Part shown: one piece after another, positions 34,083 to 43,033 of the stretch | Position numbering within the stretch: the stretch's first letter is position 1 | Layout: each line of letters starts with the position of its first letter | Assembly: GCF_024298885.1 (NCBI RefSeq) | Contig: NZ_CP101166.1 | Coordinates: forward strand, 2,665,149-2,729,148 | Direction: 5' to 3' | Length of the DNA: 64,000 nt | Source: Haloglomus halophilum | GTDB taxonomy: Archaea > Halobacteriota > Halobacteria > Halobacteriales > Haloarculaceae | The notes under the pieces: model-generated | What the model was told of the DNA's origin: nothing | Databases searched by the model: none | What the model saw: only the letters and a program-made list of their open reading frames with translations | Position numbers and translations under genes: made by a program

Positions 34083-35042
34083 CTACCGTGCAGGCATCGG
34101 CTCGCCGGGGTGGTCGTGGCTCGTCTGCGTGCCCGACGGAACCGCGCTCACCTTCGCGAACACCGTCTCCGGGTCCTTGTTCCAGAACCAGTGCCACTGG
34201 GTCTCGGCGACGAGCCGGAGCTTCCGGAGCGACGACAGCGACGGCGTCTCGGAGAGCACGTCGCAGTCACGTTCGCGGATGAGTCGGTGGTGGTCGGCGT
34301 ACAGCACGGCGGCGATGAGGACCGGAAGCTGGCAGTCGCGCGGGAGGAGACCGATGCCGGCAACCCCTTCCTGGTACAGCGTCTCCGTCCGGCGCAGCTC
34401 ATCGCGCATCGCGGCGGCGAACGCCTCGTCGTACTCCAGCCGCTCGACCTGCGCCTCGGGGACGCCGTGGCGCTCGAGCGTCTCCAGCGGGAGGTAGATG
34501 CGGTCGCGCTCGATGATGTCCTCGCGGACGTCGCGGAGGAAGTTGCTCATCTGGAACGCCTCACCCAGCTTGCGAGCGGCGGGGATGGCCTCCTCGGGGT
34601 CGTCCTGGCGCATCACGTAGGTCATCATCACGCCGACCGCGGCGGCCGACCCGCGCATGTAGGCCTCGACCTCCTCGTAGGTCTCGTAGCGGGACTTCTC
34701 GATGTCGGTGAGCATCGCGTCGATGAACACCTCGACCTCCCCGTCGGGGATGTCGTAGCGCTCCCGGAGTTCGAAGAAAGCCGCCAGCACCGGGTCGTCG
34801 GTCTCGCCGGTCAGTGCGGCCTCCCGGATCTCCTCGAGCTGGCGCCGCTGCTCGGCCGGTGGGACCCCCTCGGCGTCGTCAACCACCTCGTCGGCCACCC
34901 GGAAGAACGCGTACAGCACGTACGTGGCGTGCCGGACACGTTCGGGGAGCAGCCGCGTCGCGTAGTAGAACGTCCGTCCGGTCCGCCGATGGATGGCCTT
35001 GCTCCGAGAGAGCTGCGCGTCGTCGACCATTCGGTGCCCCAT
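34083..35042 (-). CDS. crtB: Phytoene synthase
   Basis: A 319-residue enzyme condensing two geranylgeranyl-PP molecules to phytoene, the first committed step to bacterioruberin and retinal. The two Asp-rich Mg2+-binding sites are VADEVVDDAEG (residues about 49-59) and FLRDVREDIIERDRIYLP (about 175-192); the substrate region GEAFQMSNFL is also present. The start MGHRMVDDAQ at 35042 has a TATA-like CTATCTATAAG (minus strand, about 35061-35069) 19-27 bases upstream, consistent with a leaderless transcript. It converges on cruF across the hairpin-rich region. Confidence 0.93.
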   Translation of the reverse strand: MGHRMVDDAQLSRSKAIHRRTGRTFYYATRLLPERVRHATYVLYAFFRVADEVVDDAEGVPPAEQRRQLEEIREAALTGETDDPVLAAFFELRERYDIPDGEVEVFIDAMLTDIEKSRYETYEEVEAYMRGSAAAVGVMMTYVMRQDDPEEAIPAARKLGEAFQMSNFLRDVREDIIERDRIYLPLETLERHGVPEAQVERLEYDEAFAAAMRDELRRTETLYQEGVAGIGLLPRDCQLPVLIAAVLYADHHRLIRERDCDVLSETPSLSSLRKLRLVAETQWHWFWNKDPETVFAKVSAVPSGTQTSHDHPGEPMPAR

Positions 35043-35290
35043 AGTACGGTCGTCAGCGTCTTATAGATAGTGCAAGGATGAGTCGGTAGAGTTGAACATG
35101 GCGGGTTCTTAATCCACCTGTTCAGGAAACAATTGCCCGTTTTCGGCCGCCACACTGAGGCTGGCCCGCCGTCTGTCTCGGATGGATATCGACCTCGATA
35201 CCGGTTCCGGCCTCGGACGGGTCGTCGCACTCGTCAGCGGGGTCCTCGCGCTCGTCGACCCGCCGACCAGGCGCCGAGGGATGTCGGCGT

Positions 35291-36610
35291 CTAGGGCCCG
35301 AGATAGCCCCACGCCTGCAGCCGGTCGCCGTCACCGTCGACCCAGCGCTCCCCGATGTCGTCCCGGTAGTAGCAGTTGGGGAGTAACACCCGGTCGATCC
35401 GGTCGTACGCCTGCTCACGGGCGTCGGCCATCGTCTCGCCCGTGCCCGTCACGACCAGTGGCATCCCGCTCTCGCCGGCCGCCCGCCACTGCCCGTCGAC
35501 CAGTTTCGCGTCCTCGATGTGGACGCCCTCCGGTGGGCTCCCGTCGGGCGTGTCGAACACGATGGCGGCGTTCCGTGAGCTCTCGTCGTACGTCTTCTCG
35601 TCGTCGAACGGGAACGGCGGGAGGACCACCCGAACCGCGATCTGGTAGCCGCCGTGGACCTCGGGCGAGGGGTTCCGGCCGTGCGCGAGGTCGTGCAGGA
35701 ACTCGCCGGTGGGTGACTCCAGGGACTCCTCCTGCAGGACGATGGTCGGGTAGCCGAAGCGTGGCGTGAACTCCAGCGGGTGGATGCCGTTCTCGTTGAC
35801 GATGCAGTTGATGTCGATGCTCCCGACGTACCCCTCCTCGGCGAGCCAGCCCTCCAGCTTCCCGAACGTCTCCTCGAACAGCCGGTTCCGCCCGGCCCAG
35901 AACATCGAGGTGCCCATCTCGCCCGTCGAGGGGCCGATGTTCCCCGGGAACAGCTTCTTGTGCTCGAAGTTGAAGTTGATGGGCTCGACGAAGCCGTCGC
36001 CGTCGAAGAAGCCACAGACCGCGACCTCGACGCCCTCGACGCGGCGCTGGAGCTGGAACCCCTTCATCCGGTGGCCCCACGATTTCTCGTACGCACGCAG
36101 GATGTCCACCACGTCGCTCCCGTCGTCCTCGCGGCCGACGTACAGCAGGCGCTTCACGTTCTGTACCTCCCCGAGCGGCTTCACGACGTAGGGGGCGGGG
36201 TTCGTCCGGACGTGGTCGATGGCCGCGTCGAAATCGTGGAACACCTCCGAGGGGATGGGGTCGATGCCGTGGTCCTCGAACACCTCCGTCGCGTAGCCGC
36301 GGTCGTCCTCCAGCCGGTCGGTGTTCGGGGTCCCGCCGACGACGGCGTGGCCCTCCGCGCGTAGCTCGGCGGCGAGTTCGCCCGTCCCCACGTCGCTCCC
36401 GACCCAGATGTCGTCGAAGACGACCACGTCCGCCCAGTCCAGCTCCGCGCGCCAGTCGTCGGTCTTCGGGACGAACCCGTCGGCGATTGCCCGGTCGCTC
36501 TCGGCCTCGATGTAGTAGCGGACGTCGTGACCCTCCCGTTTCACCTGCCACGCCAGGTCCCCGACGAGGGCCGCGTCCAGCGAGCAGAAGAGGAAGTTCC
36601 TGCTGTCCAT
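35291..36610 (-). CDS. PurD-like ATP-grasp ligase
   Basis: A 439-residue ATP-grasp protein resembling haloarchaeal phosphoribosylamine-glycine ligases (PurD). The N-terminal half has a nucleotide-binding-like fold (SLDAALVGDLAWQVKREGHD, VVVFDDIWVG), and the ATP-grasp core has APYVVKPLGE, NFEHKKLFPGNIGPSTGEMG, VGSIDINCIVNENGIHPLEF and TPRFGYPTIVLQ. It ends with EQAYDRIDRVLLPNCYYRDD. The call is kept general because dedicated PurD may be elsewhere and the glycine site is not conclusive. The minus-strand TATA-like CTATGCTTATC around 36630-36640 supports ATG 36610. About 250 bases between this gene and crtB hold no supported gene. Confidence 0.78.
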   Translation of the reverse strand: MDSRNFLFCSLDAALVGDLAWQVKREGHDVRYYIEAESDRAIADGFVPKTDDWRAELDWADVVVFDDIWVGSDVGTGELAAELRAEGHAVVGGTPNTDRLEDDRGYATEVFEDHGIDPIPSEVFHDFDAAIDHVRTNPAPYVVKPLGEVQNVKRLLYVGREDDGSDVVDILRAYEKSWGHRMKGFQLQRRVEGVEVAVCGFFDGDGFVEPINFNFEHKKLFPGNIGPSTGEMGTSMFWAGRNRLFEETFGKLEGWLAEEGYVGSIDINCIVNENGIHPLEFTPRFGYPTIVLQEESLESPTGEFLHDLAHGRNPSPEVHGGYQIAVRVVLPPFPFDDEKTYDESSRNAAIVFDTPDGSPPEGVHIEDAKLVDGQWRAAGESGMPLVVTGTGETMADAREQAYDRIDRVLLPNCYYRDDIGERWVDGDGDRLQAWGYLGP

Positions 36611-36679
36611 GCACGGATGTCGCCCGGTGTCCTGATAAGCATAGGTACGGGGCTCGATGCCCGATGTCGGTAGCTGTGG

Positions 36680-36780
36680 CCACGGCAACCACTGCTGCCG
36701 CCGCCGCCCCCCGCCGCCCCCACCGCTGCTGCTGCCCCCCGCCGCCACTGCCGCCACCGCCGCTGGCGCCCCCCGGCAGC
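36680..36780. repeat. CCG/CTG-rich low-complexity stretch
   Basis: The interval is nearly all C/G with runs of CCG, CTG and CCC and no clear coding motif on either strand. On the minus strand it would give Gly/Gln-rich residues, on the plus strand Ala/Pro/Cys-rich ones. It lies just upstream of the small pilin gene. It may be an expandable repeat or simply a GC-rich promoter-proximal region. Confidence 0.45.
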
Positions 36781-36816
36781 GGAATCATAATGTGTCCCTC
36801 CCTGTTCGATTGTGAC

Positions 36817-37617
36817 GTGACACGGCCCTCCGAACCCCCGGACCGGCGACAGCGGGGTGCCTCGGAGGTCCTCGGCGCCCTTCTGATGACCGCCCTCGTC
36901 GTCGTCACGATGACCGTCGCCGGGGTGGCCCTCGCGCCACAGTTCTCGGACGGGGCCGGCGGGACGCCTCTCGTCGACTGCGAGTTCACCTACGAGGACG
37001 GAGCGCTTCAGGTGACCCACGGAGGCGGACACGGCGCCGACGCGTCCGAACTCGCGGTCGTTCTCCGGGACGGCTCCGGCGCCTCGCCCCGGGTCCCGTT
37101 CGTCGTCGACGAGGGGGATGGTGACGGCCGATTCGAGGTGGACGAAACCGCGCGGTTCGGACCGCTCACCGGGCGGACGGAGGTTCTCGTCGTCACGGAC
37201 AACGTCATCGTCTGCGAGGCCATCGTCTACCCGACCACGCCGACGGTGGCACCTGGGGCGACGCCGTCGGCCACGCCAACGCCGACGGAAACGGCTACCC
37301 CGACTGCATCCCCCACCGCTACGCCAACGCCGACGGCCACACCAACCCCGACGCCGACCTCGGAGAACCAGCCGCCGACGGCGGAGTTCACGACGGACCG
37401 GAAGGGACGGTCGTCCAACGTGGACCTCGACGGGTCCCCGTCGGCCGACCCCGACGGGTCCATCGTCTCCTACCGGTGGGACGTGGGGAACGACGGCACC
37501 ATCGACGACACGGGCGAGACGGTCGAGAACGCGGACGTGCCCCAGGGGGCGCTCGTCAGGCTCGTCGTCACCGACGACGACGGTGCGACCGACACCAGGA
37601 TCAGGTACGTACCGTAG
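36817..37617 (+). CDS. Type IV pilin N-terminal domain protein with PKD domain
   Basis: A 266-residue protein from GTG 36817. Its N-terminal RRQRGASEVLGALLMTAL (residues about 10-27) is the class III signal of haloarchaeal type IV pilins (DUF1628-like), cut by prepilin peptidase before the hydrophobic helix. A Thr/Pro/Ala repeat linker (about residues 142-187) leads to a PKD-like domain (ENQPPTAEFTT, SADPDGSIVSYRWDVGN, TDDDGATDT). An AT-rich AATCATAAT at 36782-36790 lies about 30 bases before the GTG; an ATG at 36790 would add nine residues with two cysteines but would coincide with that box, so the GTG is preferred. Confidence 0.72.
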   Translation: MTRPSEPPDRRQRGASEVLGALLMTALVVVTMTVAGVALAPQFSDGAGGTPLVDCEFTYEDGALQVTHGGGHGADASELAVVLRDGSGASPRVPFVVDEGDGDGRFEVDETARFGPLTGRTEVLVVTDNVIVCEAIVYPTTPTVAPGATPSATPTPTETATPTASPTATPTPTATPTPTPTSENQPPTAEFTTDRKGRSSNVDLDGSPSADPDGSIVSYRWDVGNDGTIDDTGETVENADVPQGALVRLVVTDDDGATDTRIRYVP

Positions 37618-37688
37618 TTCCGTCCGAACGCGGTTCGAAAGCAGGTCTGTGGTTCCCCCGAGACGTTCGTGGCTCGATCCGCTACCGA

Positions 37689-38774
37689 CTACAGCGGCTC
37701 CTCGCCGTCGATGATGCGCTGGGCGCGTGCGGCCAGCGCCGGGACCCCGTGGCGCATCTTCGGGTACATGTCGTCGTCGGAGTTCCCCTCCAGGTAGCGC
37801 CGGAAGAACATCTCCCCGAGTCCGGCGAGCTTGTAGACCGCCAGCACGCGGTAGAACCTCTCGTTGGTGAACTCCAGCCCCGTCTGCTGCTCGTAGCGCT
37901 CGACGAGTTCCTGCCGCGTGAGGTACCCCTCGCGGGTCATGAACGTGTTCGACAGCGAGTCCGTCGACTCGGGCGGCTCGGGGTCCTTCGCGTCCCACCA
38001 GTACGACAGCATCCACCCGAGGTCCGTGAACGGGTCGCCCAGCGTCGACATCTCCCAGTCGAAGACGGCGTTGATGCGTGGCTCGTCGTCCGTGGCGAAC
38101 ATCACGTTGTCCAGCTTGTAGTCGCCGTGGACCAGCGTCGACGGCGGGTCCTCGGGGACGTTGTCCTGGAGCCAGCTCATCACGTCGTACAGTTCCTCGA
38201 CCTCGCGCTCCTCGGTCGTCACCTCGAACGCCCACATCAGCTGCTCGGACCAGCGCCGGACCTGGCGCTCGGTGAACCCCGGCGGGTAGCCGAAGTCGCC
38301 CTCCTCCAGCCCGACGGCCTCGTAGTCGACGGCGTGGATCTCGGCGAGCCCGTCGACCAGCTCCTCGCCGACCTGTCGCCGGCGCTCGGGCGTGGCGAAG
38401 CGCTCGGGCTCCTCGTCGCGGAGGACGACGCCGTTCATCCGCTTCATGACGTAGAAGTCCGCGTCGAGGACGTCGTGGTCGTCGCATGAGAGGACGGTCT
38501 CGGGCACCCGGACGTCGGTGCCCTGGAGCGCATCCATCACGCGGAACTCCCGGAGCACGTCGTGGGCGTTCTCGGCCGTCTCGCCCGGTGGCGGCCGCCG
38601 GACGACGAGGTCGTCGTCGCCCCACGTGACGAACAGCGTCTCGTTGGAGTGACCCTCCTTGTGATGTTCGACCTCGTAGGTGCCGCCGTGCGGCCCGAGT
38701 TCGTCCTCCAGGTACTCGGCGAGCGCCTCGCGGTCGACGATACGCCGGAAGTAGTCCGATTCGCCCTCGCTCAT
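37689..38774 (-). CDS. Phosphotransferase family protein (APH/ACAD10-11 kinase-like)
   Basis: A 361-residue aminoglycoside-phosphotransferase-fold protein. The kinase-like catalytic loop is TLVHGDYKLDNVMF (His-Gly-Asp, residues about 220-233) and the metal-binding segment is AVFDWEMSTLGDPFTDLGWM. The early GHSNETLFVTW and DLVVRRPPPGE carry the nucleotide-contact region. This arrangement is typical of the acyl-CoA-dehydrogenase-associated APH kinases found fused in mammalian ACAD10/11. It is divergent from the acyl-CoA dehydrogenase at 38940 across about 165 bases, suggesting joint action on a hydroxyacyl substrate. Confidence 0.85.
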   Translation of the reverse strand: MSEGESDYFRRIVDREALAEYLEDELGPHGGTYEVEHHKEGHSNETLFVTWGDDDLVVRRPPPGETAENAHDVLREFRVMDALQGTDVRVPETVLSCDDHDVLDADFYVMKRMNGVVLRDEEPERFATPERRRQVGEELVDGLAEIHAVDYEAVGLEEGDFGYPPGFTERQVRRWSEQLMWAFEVTTEEREVEELYDVMSWLQDNVPEDPPSTLVHGDYKLDNVMFATDDEPRINAVFDWEMSTLGDPFTDLGWMLSYWWDAKDPEPPESTDSLSNTFMTREGYLTRQELVERYEQQTGLEFTNERFYRVLAVYKLAGLGEMFFRRYLEGNSDDDMYPKMRHGVPALAARAQRIIDGEEPL

Positions 38775-38939
38775 GCTCTCACCCGGTACGGTACGCCCCG
38801 TGTTGCCGTGATTGCTAACATTGTAAGGGGTAATTCCCGCCGGGGGTACGTATAGGTGGGGGACGAACCGGGACATCCCCCTCGCCGGCGGGTGGATTGC
38901 TGCGGTTCCTTTACAATGGATGCACTCGACGCCCCGAAC

Positions 38940-40172
38940 ATGGATATCGATTACCACGACTCCGAGCGGGCGACGGAGCTGGCAGCGCGCGCACGCGAGT
39001 TCATGGACGAGGTCGTCATCCCGACCGAGCGCGAGTACCTGGGCAACGGCCCCGTCGACGAGTCGGTCATCGCGGACCTCCGAGCGGAGGCGCGCGAGCG
39101 CGGAGTCTACTGCCCGCAGATCGACGAGGCACACGGCGGGATGGGTGAGGAGTTCCGCGACGTGCTGCCGCTGTTCGAGCAGGCCGGCCGGTCGCTGCTC
39201 GGCGCGGTCGCGATGCGCGTCGACGCGCCCGACGAGGGGAACATGCACACCATCGAACTCGTCGGCACCGACGAACAGAAGGAGGAGTATCTGGAGCCGC
39301 TCGTCGCCGGCGACATCCGCTCGGGCTTCTCGATGACGGAACCCCGCGAGGGCGCCGGCTCGGACCCGAAGATGATCAAGACCACCGCCGAGAAAGAGGG
39401 CGACGAGTGGGTCATCGACGGCCACAAGTGGTGGACCACGCAGGGTGACGAGTCCGACGTGCTCATCGTGATGGCCCGGACCAATGAGGAGAAACACCCC
39501 TACCAGGGTTGCTCGCTGTTCCTCGTCCCGACCGACGCCGACGGCGTGGACATCGTGGAGCCGACGCCGCATCTCGGCCAGACGCTGCTGCCCGAGAGCC
39601 ACGCGGAGATCCGCTACGACAACGTTCGCATTCCCGAGGAGAACCTCCTCGGCGGGCTGGACATGGGCTTCGTCCACGCCCAGGAGCGGCTCGGCCCCGC
39701 GCGCCTGACCCACTGCATGCGCTTCTCCGGGATGGCCGAGCGCGCGCTCGACATCGCGAAGACGTACATGCAGAACCGGGAGGGCTTCGGCTCGAAGCTT
39801 TCGGAGAAGCAGAACCAGCGCTACGAGATCGCCGACATGGAGACCCGGCTCCACGCCACGCGCTCGATGGTCCGGCACGCCGCCGAGGAGATCACGCGGG
39901 GCAACCAGGCCCGCGTCGAGGTCGGCATGGCGAAGGTGTACGCCGCCAACACCGCCCAGGACGCCATCGACCTCGCGGTCCAGTGCTGTGGTGGCGCGGG
40001 CATCTCCCGGAAGCTCCCACTCGCGGACTTCTACGAGGCGGTGCGCGCGTTCCGCATCGTCGACGGGGCCGACGAGGTCCACCAGCGCGTCATCGCCCGG
40101 GAGGCGTTCGACATGGAGTACGACGAGGCCGAGCTGGCGAACCTCCCGACCTTCGGCAATCCGAGCGTCTGA
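38940..40172 (+). CDS. Acyl-CoA dehydrogenase (ACAD10/11-like)
   Basis: A 410-residue flavoprotein that would oxidise an acyl-CoA thioester to the enoyl form. Visible family regions are the FAD contacts GFSMTEPREGAGSDP and EWVIDGHKWWTTQGDESDV, a C-terminal CCGGAGISRKLPLADFYEAV and FRIVDGADEVHQRVIARE. The DGADEVH segment is the variant seen in ACAD10/11-type enzymes in place of the catalytic YEGT motif of classic short/medium-chain enzymes. ATG 38940 is preferred over 38916 because TTTACAA at about 38910-38916 would be its TATA box. It is paired with the divergent kinase-like gene. Confidence 0.88.
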   Translation: MDIDYHDSERATELAARAREFMDEVVIPTEREYLGNGPVDESVIADLRAEARERGVYCPQIDEAHGGMGEEFRDVLPLFEQAGRSLLGAVAMRVDAPDEGNMHTIELVGTDEQKEEYLEPLVAGDIRSGFSMTEPREGAGSDPKMIKTTAEKEGDEWVIDGHKWWTTQGDESDVLIVMARTNEEKHPYQGCSLFLVPTDADGVDIVEPTPHLGQTLLPESHAEIRYDNVRIPEENLLGGLDMGFVHAQERLGPARLTHCMRFSGMAERALDIAKTYMQNREGFGSKLSEKQNQRYEIADMETRLHATRSMVRHAAEEITRGNQARVEVGMAKVYAANTAQDAIDLAVQCCGGAGISRKLPLADFYEAVRAFRIVDGADEVHQRVIAREAFDMEYDEAELANLPTFGNPSV

Positions 40173-40199
40173 GCCGCGCACCCCTTCGCCGCTTCCGGC

Positions 40200-42038
40200 T
40201 CAACCCGAGGGTATCGGCCGTTCGCTGGCGCGCTCGACTCCCGTGAACTCGAAGCGGGCACCCCCCGTCTCGGCGTCGGTCACCGAGACGGTCCAGCCGT
40301 GTGCACGCGCCACGTTCTCGACGATGGCGAGTCCGAACCCGGTCCCTTCAGCTGCGGTGGTGTAGCCCCGCTCGAAGACCCGCTCGCACTGCTCCGGCGG
40401 GATGCCGGGCCCATCGTCTTCGACGTAGAAGCCGCCCTCCCCGTCGAGCGGCCCGACGGTCACCACGGGTGACGGGCCGTCGGGTCCGGGCTGGAGTTCC
40501 CCGGACCCCCCTCCTCCGGGGTCGCCGGACGTACCCCGGTCACCCGCCGAACGGTGTTCCACCGAGTTCCGGAACAGGTTCTCGAGGATCCGCAGCAGAC
40601 GAGCCCGGTCGGCGCGGATCGTCGTATCGGCCTCGACGGTCAGGGTCGCGTCCCCGGTCTCGACGGCGCTCCAGGCCTCCGTGGCGACGGCCGCGAGCGA
40701 CACCGGCTCCGTCTCGGTGACCGCCTTCCCCTGCCGACCGAACGCGAGCGCGTCGTCGATGATATCGTCCATCCGCTCGGCGGCAGCGGCCATCGAGTGA
40801 ACCCGGCTCGGGTCCACGGTCGTCGTCTGTTCCGGGCCGCCTCCGTCCTCGATATCGGCCTCGAGCAGCTTCAGATTCCCCATCAGGACGTTCAGGGGGT
40901 TCCGGAGGTCGTGCGAGACGACGCCTGCGAACTGATCGAGGTGTTCGTTCTGCCGTTCGAGCTGGTCCTGTCGGAGTCGCTCGTTCGTCACGTCGGTCAG
41001 GGTGACGATGTAGCCGTCCTCGACCGGTGTCCGGTAGGGGGTGGACCGAAGGCGGTACCAGCGGGGTTTCTCATCGTGGTCGGCAGTCAGGTCGGTCCCC
41101 GACTCCAACTGGGACAGGTCGAGGGGTTCCGAGTCGGACGGAAGAAACGACGTGAGCGATGCCCCCCGGCATGGGTTGCCCGTTCCCCAGGTCCGAAGTA
41201 TCCGTTCGGCCCTCGGATTCAGTTCGAGGATCTCACGCTCGCTGTCGACGACCACGATACCGACCTCCAGTTCGTCGAGGATGTCCTTCCGCGACAGGGG
41301 GATCGCCTCGGAGAACTGGTACCTGAAGACGGATGCTCCGATGATGGCGGTGCTGAGCACGTACACGAGTGGCGTCGTGCTGATCGGGATGAGGCCGAGG
41401 CCGTCCGGGATACTGGCGACGAGGGGGAGGAGGACTGCGATGGCGAGCGTGATGGCCTGGTTCCGGTAGAGGCGGTCCGAATCGATGGCGTACCACCAGA
41501 GCAACACGACCCCGGTGAACGCCAGCCCCCACCCCACGACCGACAGCACGATGAACAGCGGGCCGTTGGTGCTTCGGACGGCCGAGGCACCGACCACGGC
41601 GATCACGCGGAACTCCCGAAGCAGGAGGTCATGCGGTGGACTCGTGACGACCACCAGACCGCTGACCACCATGTAGCCGCCAGCGGCGCGTCTGAACCAG
41701 GCCACGCCACTCGCGCCCGATCCGTAGTTGGTGAACGAGAGCGCGAACAGGAAGAAGACGCCGGCGTCGAGGAACGCCAGTAGCACGACGACATGCTGCA
41801 GGAACCGCATCGTCGTGAGCGACGTGCTGATGAGAAGCAGACCGTAGCACAGTCCCCAGAACGCGTTGACGACCGACCAGCCTGCGAACAGTCGGATGGT
41901 CGAGTTCGACCCTCGGAGCGAGACGAGCACTGCCAGCCCGACGCCCAGCACGAACGACAGCAGGTAGAGGACGACGATGGGGTTCGAAGCCCGCTCTAGA
42001 GGGAACGCGAGCGGGACGGTCGGGTCTGGTGGGAACAT
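40200..42038 (-). CDS. Seven-transmembrane sensor histidine kinase
   Basis: A 612-residue protein. About seven hydrophobic segments form an N-terminal sensor membrane region (residues about 20-235). A PAS-like domain follows (ILDELEVGIVVVDSEREILE, about 255-355), then a HisKA domain with the phospho-acceptor His in FAGVVSHDLRNPL (about residue 374), and an HATPase domain with the N-box ENLFRNSVEHRS and G-boxes EDDGPGIP and GTGFGLAI. Its ligand is unknown, and no response regulator is adjacent. It is divergent from the sirtuin gene. Confidence 0.9.
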   Translation of the reverse strand: MFPPDPTVPLAFPLERASNPIVVLYLLSFVLGVGLAVLVSLRGSNSTIRLFAGWSVVNAFWGLCYGLLLISTSLTTMRFLQHVVVLLAFLDAGVFFLFALSFTNYGSGASGVAWFRRAAGGYMVVSGLVVVTSPPHDLLLREFRVIAVVGASAVRSTNGPLFIVLSVVGWGLAFTGVVLLWWYAIDSDRLYRNQAITLAIAVLLPLVASIPDGLGLIPISTTPLVYVLSTAIIGASVFRYQFSEAIPLSRKDILDELEVGIVVVDSEREILELNPRAERILRTWGTGNPCRGASLTSFLPSDSEPLDLSQLESGTDLTADHDEKPRWYRLRSTPYRTPVEDGYIVTLTDVTNERLRQDQLERQNEHLDQFAGVVSHDLRNPLNVLMGNLKLLEADIEDGGGPEQTTTVDPSRVHSMAAAAERMDDIIDDALAFGRQGKAVTETEPVSLAAVATEAWSAVETGDATLTVEADTTIRADRARLLRILENLFRNSVEHRSAGDRGTSGDPGGGGSGELQPGPDGPSPVVTVGPLDGEGGFYVEDDGPGIPPEQCERVFERGYTTAAEGTGFGLAIVENVARAHGWTVSVTDAETGGARFEFTGVERASERPIPSG

Positions 42039-42214
42039 CGCGATGGATAGCAGTGAGCCGTCTCGGTCATCGTCCGGCTCTCGATGTGTGAGTCAGTTCT
42101 GGGTGATTTCGCCGGCAACATAACGTTTCACCTCCTGAATAATCGGTCGGGCGCGTGGTTCCACGCTGTGGTGGCTGGCGCTTTCCGGGGAATCGCCCCT
42201 GTCCCCCGAGTCGC

Positions 42215-42220
42215 TTTTAT
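42215..42220 (+). promoter_or_regulatory. TATA-like element before the sirtuin gene
   Basis: CTTTTATCG contains TTTTAT, placed 25-30 bases before the ATG at 42245, with GC-rich flanks. This is the archaeal spacing for a leaderless message. Confidence 0.55.
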
Positions 42221-42244
42221 CGTGCCATCCCGTCCCACACGGAT

Positions 42245-43012
42245 ATGACCGATTTCGACGAGGAGATCAGCTTCGCCGCCGGCGCCATCCGCGACGCCGA
42301 CTCCGTCGTCGCCATGACCGGCGCCGGCGTCTCGACGGCCTCCGGCATCCCCGACTTCCGCAGCGAGGACGGCGTCTGGAACGAGTACGACCCGATGGAC
42401 TTCCACATCTCCCGGTTCGAGGCCGACCCCGAGGGGTTCTGGACCGAGCGCGTCGAGATGGTCGAGGACCTGTTCGGCGACGACTTCCAGCCCAACCCGG
42501 CCCACGAGGCGCTCGCGACGCTCCAGCAGGAGGGCCACGTGGACGGCCTCATCACGCAGAACATCGACGGGCTCCACCAGGAGGCCGGCAGCGAGGAGGT
42601 CATCGAGGTCCACGGCAACGGCCAGCGGGTCGCGTGCTACGACTGCGACCGGACGTTCGAGGCCGACGGTGTCTTCGACCGGGTCCGGGCGGGCGCGGTG
42701 CCGCCACGCTGCCCCAACTGCGAGGGCCTCCTCAAGCCGGACGTGGTGCTGTTCGGTGAGGAGCTCCCCGAGTATCCACTGTTCCGGGCACAGTCGCTCG
42801 CCGAGCGCGCCGACCTGTTCCTCGTCGTCGGCTCCTCGCTCACCGTCCAGCCCGCCGCCTCCTTCCCCCGGACCGCCGCCGAGTCGGGCGCCACGCTCTG
42901 CATCGTCAACCTCGACCGGACGGGGCTCTCGGACCGCGCGGAGTACGACTTCCGCGCGGACGTGACGGACGTACTGCCGGCCCTACAGGACGCCGTGCGG
43001 GAGCGGGCCTGA
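42245..43012 (+). CDS. NAD-dependent protein deacylase (sirtuin)
   Basis: A 255-residue Sir2-family enzyme that would remove acyl groups from lysine with NAD+. The NAD+-binding GAGVSTASGIPDFRS (26-40), TQNIDGLHQEAG and the catalytic His in EVHGN are all present. The zinc module has CYDC and, after a short insert, CPNC, giving the four-Cys site. The C-terminal VVGSSLTVQPAASFP and CIVNLDRTG contribute to the Rossmann fold. A leaderless transcript is suggested by the TATA-like box. In archaea such sirtuins act on Alba and other chromatin or metabolic proteins; the target here is unknown. Confidence 0.92.
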   Translation: MTDFDEEISFAAGAIRDADSVVAMTGAGVSTASGIPDFRSEDGVWNEYDPMDFHISRFEADPEGFWTERVEMVEDLFGDDFQPNPAHEALATLQQEGHVDGLITQNIDGLHQEAGSEEVIEVHGNGQRVACYDCDRTFEADGVFDRVRAGAVPPRCPNCEGLLKPDVVLFGEELPEYPLFRAQSLAERADLFLVVGSSLTVQPAASFPRTAAESGATLCIVNLDRTGLSDRAEYDFRADVTDVLPALQDAVRERA

Positions 43013-43033
43013 GCGCTGCCGTCCCGTGTGAGT

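Noticed and set aside
35182..35290. Small plus-strand ORF beginning MDIDLDTGSGLG
   Set aside because: Opposed to the real gene at 35291 further on, no motif or convincing promoter; insufficient support.
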